This document shows positions 19,601 to 24,982 of a stretch of DNA of 24,982 nt, piece after piece (position 1 is the first letter of the stretch; each line of letters begins with the position of its first letter). A program made the position numbers and the translations under genes. This DNA comes from Nemertoderma westbladi (taxonomy: Eukaryota > Xenacoelomorpha > Nemertodermatida > Nemertodermatidae), in NCBI GenBank assembly GCA_032718475.1, contig JAUCBJ010007343.1, positions 1 through 24,982 on the forward strand, in the 5' to 3' direction. The notes beneath the pieces were generated by a model. The model saw nothing but the letters and a program-made list of their open reading frames with translations. It ran no database searches and was not told the origin of the DNA.

Positions 19601-22600
19601 AGGGCCTTCGTACATGCCGATACTAGTAGTACTGTAGTAGCGAAGGGCCTTCGTACATGCCGATACTAGTAGTACTGTAGTAGCGAAGGGCCTTCGTACA
19701 TGCCGATACTAGTAGTACTGTAGTAGCGAAGGGCCTTCGTACATGCCGATACTAGTAGTACTGTAGTACTAGCGAAGGGCCTTCGTACATGCCGATACTA
19801 GTAGTACTGTAGTAGCGAAGGGCCTTCGTACATGCCGATACTAGTAGTACTGTAGTAGCGAAGGGCCTTCGTACATGCCGATACTAGTAGTACTGTAGTA
19901 CTAGCGAAGGGCCTTCGTACATGCCGATACTAGTAGTACTGTAGTACTAGCGAAGGGCCTTCGTACATGCCGATACTAGTAGTACTGTAGTACTAGCGAA
20001 GGGCCTTCGTACATGCCGATACTAGTAGTACTGTAGTACTAGCGAAGGGCCTTCGTACATGCCGATACTAGTAGTACTGTAGTACTAGCGAAGGGCCTTC
20101 GTACATGCCGATACTAGTAGTACTGTAGTATAGCGAAGGGCCTTCGTACATGCCGATACTAGTAGTACTGTAGTAGCGAAGGGCCTTCATACATGCCGAT
20201 ACTAGTAGTACTGTAGTAGCGAAGGGCCTTCGTACATGCCGATACTAGTAGTACTGTAGTAGCGAAGGGCCTTCGTACATGCCGATACTAGTAGTACTGT
20301 AGTAGCGAAGGGCCTTCGTACATGCCGATACTAGTAGTACTGTAGTACTAGCGAAGGGCCTTCGTACATGCCGATACTAGTAGTACTGTAGTACTAGCGA
20401 AGGGCCTTCGTACATGCCGATACTAGTAGTACTGTAGTAGCGAAGGGCCTTCGTACATGCCGATACTAGTAGTACTGTAGTAGCGAAGGGCCTTCGTACA
20501 TGCCGATACTAGTAGTACTGTAGTAGCGAAGGGCCTTCGTACATGCCGATACTAGTAGTACTGTAGTACTAGCGAAGGGCCTTCGTACATGCCGATACTA
20601 GTAGTACTGTAGTAGCGAAGGGCCTTCGTACATGCCGATACTAGTAGTACTGTAGTACTAGCGAAGGGCCTTCGTACATGCCGATACTAGTAGTACTGTA
20701 GTAGCGAAGGGCCTTCGTACATGCCGATACTAGTAGTACTGTAGTACTAGCGAAGGGCCTTCGTACATGCCGATACTAGTAGTACTGTAGTACTAGCGAA
20801 GGGCCTTCGTACATGCCGATACTAGTAGTACTGTAGTACTAGCGAAGGGCCTTCGTACATGCCGATACTAGTAGTACTGTAGTAGCGAAGGGCCTTCGTA
20901 CATGCCGATACTAGTAGTACTGTAGTAGCGAAGGGCCTTCGTACATGCCGATACTAGTAGTACTGTAGTACTAGCGAAGGGCCTTCGTACATGCCGATAC
21001 TAGTAGTACTGTAGTAGCGAAGGGCCTTCGTACATGCCGATACTAGTAGTACTGTAGTACTAGCGAAGGGCCTTCGTACATGCCGATACTAGTAGTACTG
21101 TAGTAGCGAAGGGCCTTCGTACATGCCGATACTAGTAGTACTGTAGTAGCGAAGGGCCTTCGTACATGCCGATACTAGTAGTACTGTAGTACTAGCGAAG
21201 GGCCTTCGTACATGCCGATACTAGTAGTACTGTAGTAGCGAAGGGCCTTCGTACATGCCGATACTAGTAGTACTGTAGTACTAGCGAAGGGCCTTCGTAC
21301 ATGCCGATACTAGTAGTACTGTAGTAGCGAAGGGCCTTCGTACATGCCGATACTAGTAGTACTGTAGTAGCGAAGGGCCTTCGTACATGCCGATACTAGT
21401 AGTACTGTAGTAGCGAAGGGCCTTCGTACATGCCGATACTAGTAGTACTGTAGCTAGCGAAGGGCCTTCGTACATGCCGATACTAGTAGTACTGTAGCTA
21501 GCGAAGGGCCTTCGTACATGCCGATACTAGTAGTACTGTAGTACTAGCGAAGGGCCTTCGTACATGCCGATACTAGTAGTACTGTAGTAGCGAAGGGCCT
21601 TCGTACATGCCGATACTAGTAGTACTGTAGTAGCGAAGGGCCTTCGTACATGCCGATACTAGTAGTACTGTAGTACTAGCGAAGGGCCTTCGTACATGCC
21701 GATACTAGTAGTACTGTAGTAGCGAAGGGCCTTCGTACATGCCGATACTAGTAGTACTGTAGTAGCGAAGGGCCTTCGTACATGCCGATACTAGTAGTAC
21801 TGTAGTACTAGCGAAGGGCCTTCGTACATGCCGATACTAGTAGTACTGTAGTATAGCGAAGGGCCTTCGTACATGCCGATACTAGTAGTACTGTAGTAGC
21901 GAAGGGCCTTCGTACATGCCGATACTAGTAGTACTGTAGTAGCGAAGGGCCTTCGTACATGCCGATACTAGTAGTACTGTAGTACTAGCGAAGGGCCTTC
22001 GTACATGCCGATACTAGTAGTACTGTAGTAGCGAAGGGCCTTCGTACATGCCGATACTAGTAGTACTGTAGTAAGCGAAGGGCCTTCGTACATGCCGATA
22101 CTAGTAGTACTGTAGTAGCGAAGGGCCTTCGTACATGCCGATACTAGTAGTACTGTAGTAGCGAAGGGCCTTCGTACATGCCGATACTAGTAGTACTGTA
22201 GTACTAGCGAAGGGCCTTCGTACATGCCGATACTAGTAGTACTGTAGCTAGCGAAGGGCCTTCGTACATGCCGATACTAGTAGTACTGTAGTAGCGAAGG
22301 GCCTTCGTACATGCCGATACTAGTAGTACTGTAGTACTAGCGAAGGGCCTTCGTACATGCCGATACTAGTAGTACTGTAGTAGCGAAGGGCCTTCGTACA
22401 TGCCGATACTAGTAGTACTGTAGTACTAGCGAAGGGCCTTCGTACATGCCGATACTAGTAGTACTGTAGTACTAGCGAAGGGCCTTCGTACATGCCGATA
22501 CTAGTAGTACTGTAGTAGCGAAGGGCCTTCGTACATGCCGATACTAGTAGTACTGTAGTAGCGAAGGGCCTTCGTACATGCCGATACTAGTAGTACTGTA

Positions 22601-24982
22601 GTAGCGAAGGGCCTTCGTACATGCCGATACTAGTAGTACTGTAGTACTAGCGAAGGGCCTTCGTACATGCCGATACTAGTAGTACTGTAGTACTAGCGAA
22701 GGGCCTTCGTACATGCCGATACTAGTAGTACTGTAGTAGCGAAGGGCCTTCGTACATGCCGATACTAGTAGTACTGTAGCTAGCGAAGGGCCTTCGTACA
22801 TGCCGATACTAGTAGTACTGTAGTACTAGCGAAGGGCCTTCGTACATGCCGATACTAGTAGTACTGTAGCTAGCGAAGGGCCTTCGTACATGCCGATACT
22901 AGTAGTACTGTAGTACTAGCGAAGGGCCTTCGTACATGCCGATACTAGTAGTACTGTAGTAGCGAAGGGCCTTCGTACATGCCGATACTAGTAGTACTGT
23001 AGTACTGCGAAGGGCCTTCGTACATGCCGATACTAGTAGTACTGTAGTAGCGAAGGGCCTTCGTACATGCCGATACTAGTAGTACTGTAGTAGCGAAGGG
23101 CCTTCGTACATGCCGATACTAGTAGTACTGTAGTACTAGCGAAGGGCCTTCGTACATGCCGATACTAGTAGTACTGTAGTAGCGAAGGGCCTTCGTACAT
23201 GCCGATACTAGTAGTACTGTAGTAGCGAAGGGCCTTCGTACATGCCGATACTAGTAGTACTGTAGTACTAGCGAAGGGCCTTCGTACATGCCGATACTAG
23301 TAGTACTGTAGTACTAGCGAAGGGCCTTCGTACATGCCGATACTAGTAGTACTGTAGTAGCGAAGGGCCTTCGTACATGCCGATACTAGTAGTACTGTAG
23401 TAGCGAAGGGCCTTCGTACATGCCGATACTAGTAGTACTGTAGTACTAGCGAAGGGCCTTCGTACATGCCGATACTAGTAGTACTGTAGTACTAGCGAAG
23501 GGCCTTCGTACATGCCGATACTAGTAGTACTGTAGTACTAGCGAAGGGCCTTCGTACATGCCGATACTAGTAGTACTGTAGTACTAGCGAAGGGCCTTCG
23601 TACATGCCGATACTAGTAGTACTGTAGTAGCGAAGGGCCTTCGTACATGCCGATACTAGTAGTACTGTAGTACTAGCGAAGGGCCTTCGTACATGCCGAT
23701 ACTAGTAGTACTGTAGACTAGCGAAGGGCCTTCGTACATGCCGATACTAGTAGTACTGTAGTACTAGCGAAGGGCCTTCGTACATGCCGATACTAGTAGT
23801 ACTGTAGTAGCGAAGGGCCTTCGTACATGCCGATACTAGTAGTACTGTAGTACTAGCGAAGGGCCTTCGTACATGCCGATACTAGTAGTACTGTAGTATA
23901 GCGAAGGGCCTTCGTACATGCCGATACTAGTAGTACTGTAGTAGCGAAGGGCCTTCGTACATGCCGATACTAGTAGTACTGTAGTAGCGAAGGGCCTTCG
24001 TACATGCCGATACTAGTAGTACTGTAGTACTAGCGAAGGGCCTTCGTACATGCCGATACTAGTAGTACTGTAGTAGCGAAGGGCCTTCGTACATGCCGAT
24101 ACTAGTAGTACTGTAGTAGCGAAGGGCCTTCGTACATGCCGATACTAGTAGTACTGTAGTAGCGAAGGGCCTTCGTACATGCCGATACTAGTAGTACTGT
24201 AGTAGCGAAGGGCCTTCGTACATGCCGATACTAGTAGTACTGTAGTAGCGAAGGGCCTTCGTACATGCCGATACTAGTAGTACTGTAGTAGCGAAGGGCC
24301 TTCGTACATGCCGATACTAGTAGTACTGTAGTACTAGCGAAGGGCCTTCGTACATGCCGATACTAGTAGTACTGTAGTAGCGAAGGGCCTTCGTACATGC
24401 CGATACTAGTAGTACTGTAGTACTAGCGAAGGGCCTTCGTACATGCCGATACTAGTAGTACTGTAGTACTAGCGAAGGGCCTTCGTACATGCCGATACTA
24501 GTAGTACTGTAGTAGCGAAGGGCCTTCGTACATGCCGATACTAGTAGTACTGTAGTACTAGCGAAGGGCCTTCGTACATGCCGATACTAGTAGTACTGTA
24601 GACTAGCGAAGGGCCTTCGTACATGCCGATACTAGTAGTACTGTAGTACTAGCGAAGGGCCTTCGTACATGCCGATACTAGTAGTACTGTAGTAGCGAAG
24701 GGCCTTCATACATGCCGATACTAGTAGTACTGTAGTACTAGCGAAGGGCCTTCGTACATGCCGATACTAGTAGTACTGTAGTACTAGCGAAGGGCCTTCG
24801 TACATGCCGATACTAGTAGTACTGTAGTACTAGCGAAGGGCCTTCGTACATGCCGATACTAGTAGTACTGTAGTACTAGCGAAGGGCCTTCGTACATGCC
24901 GATACTAGTAGTACTGTAGTAGCGAAGGGCCTTCGTACATGCCGATACTAGTAGTACTGTAGTAGCGAAGGGCCTTCGTACA
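16625..24982. repeat. Minisatellite/satellite array of 46 bp and 43 bp units, running off the right edge
   Basis: At least 8358 bp of uninterrupted head-to-tail repeats; by length this is somewhat under 190 copies. Each unit has CATGCCGATACTAGTAG, then TACTGTAG, a variable joint, and CGAAGGGCCTTCG, a 13 bp odd palindrome. The joint comes in two main forms: GTACTAGC gives a 46 bp unit and GTAGC gives a 43 bp unit. Rare joints are GCTAGC, GTATAGC, GACTAGC, GTACTGC and GTAAGC. Point variants include AGGGAAGG (mostly left of about 19200) and TTCATAC. The first unit (16625-16670) is degenerate; the rest are nearly identical. Stops occur in all plus-strand frames, and both unit lengths are 1 modulo 3, so no long frame exists. 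There are no unique spacers, so it is not a CRISPR array. Confidence 0.98.

Noticed and set aside
16625-24982. CRISPR-like array
   Set aside because: Units are almost identical along their whole length with no unique spacers, and the context is an animal genome with introns and LINEs.

Overview
The window is nuclear DNA of an animal, most likely a marine or aquatic invertebrate. It has GT-AG introns, a multi-exon ciliary gene, an F-box/leucine-rich-repeat gene, a decayed LINE, two short DNA transposons with clean target-site duplications, a long foldback element and an 8.4 kb minisatellite. The species cannot be named from the sequence. The palindromes ACCGGT and TAGGCCTA recur in the non-coding parts and could serve as a lineage fingerprint.

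Layout. (1) Positions 3-1394 (+): the 3' part of an open frame that enters from the left edge. It encodes three zinc-knuckle-like motifs and a very basic tail and is probably retroelement-derived (gag-like). (2) 1395-2686: non-coding, with a promoter-like block and a small hairpin. (3) 2687-3594: a foldback element with arms of about 275-300 bp, bounded by a G-run and a C-run. (4) 3894-9274 (-): a two-exon gene for a predicted 1315-residue F-box/LRR protein; its 1.43 kb intron is 7398-8830. (5) 9275-10641: intergenic, with a 48 bp tandem duplication. (6) 10642-11124: a non-autonomous hAT-type element with an 8 bp duplication. (7) About 11730-12540 (+): a broken LINE reverse transcriptase, split at 12050-12333 by a MITE with a 9 bp duplication. 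(8) 13123-15956 (-): six exons that splice into the last 429 residues of a HYDIN-like axonemal protein. (9) 16625-24982: an uninterrupted array of 46 bp and 43 bp units that runs off the right edge.

Relationships. The F-box and HYDIN-like genes are both on the minus strand but share no evident pathway. The HYDIN-like fragment starts in mid-protein, and no upstream exon is visible between its first visible exon and the satellite. If the assembly is right, the satellite therefore lies inside a HYDIN intron of at least 9 kb. This resembles the satellite-filled introns of sperm-flagellar genes on the Drosophila Y chromosome. The most notable signals are this array and its two length classes: a 3 bp indel makes or breaks a perfect hairpin in each unit. 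The next most notable is the nested transposon, whose pre-insertion site can be deduced from the reading frame of the LINE it entered.
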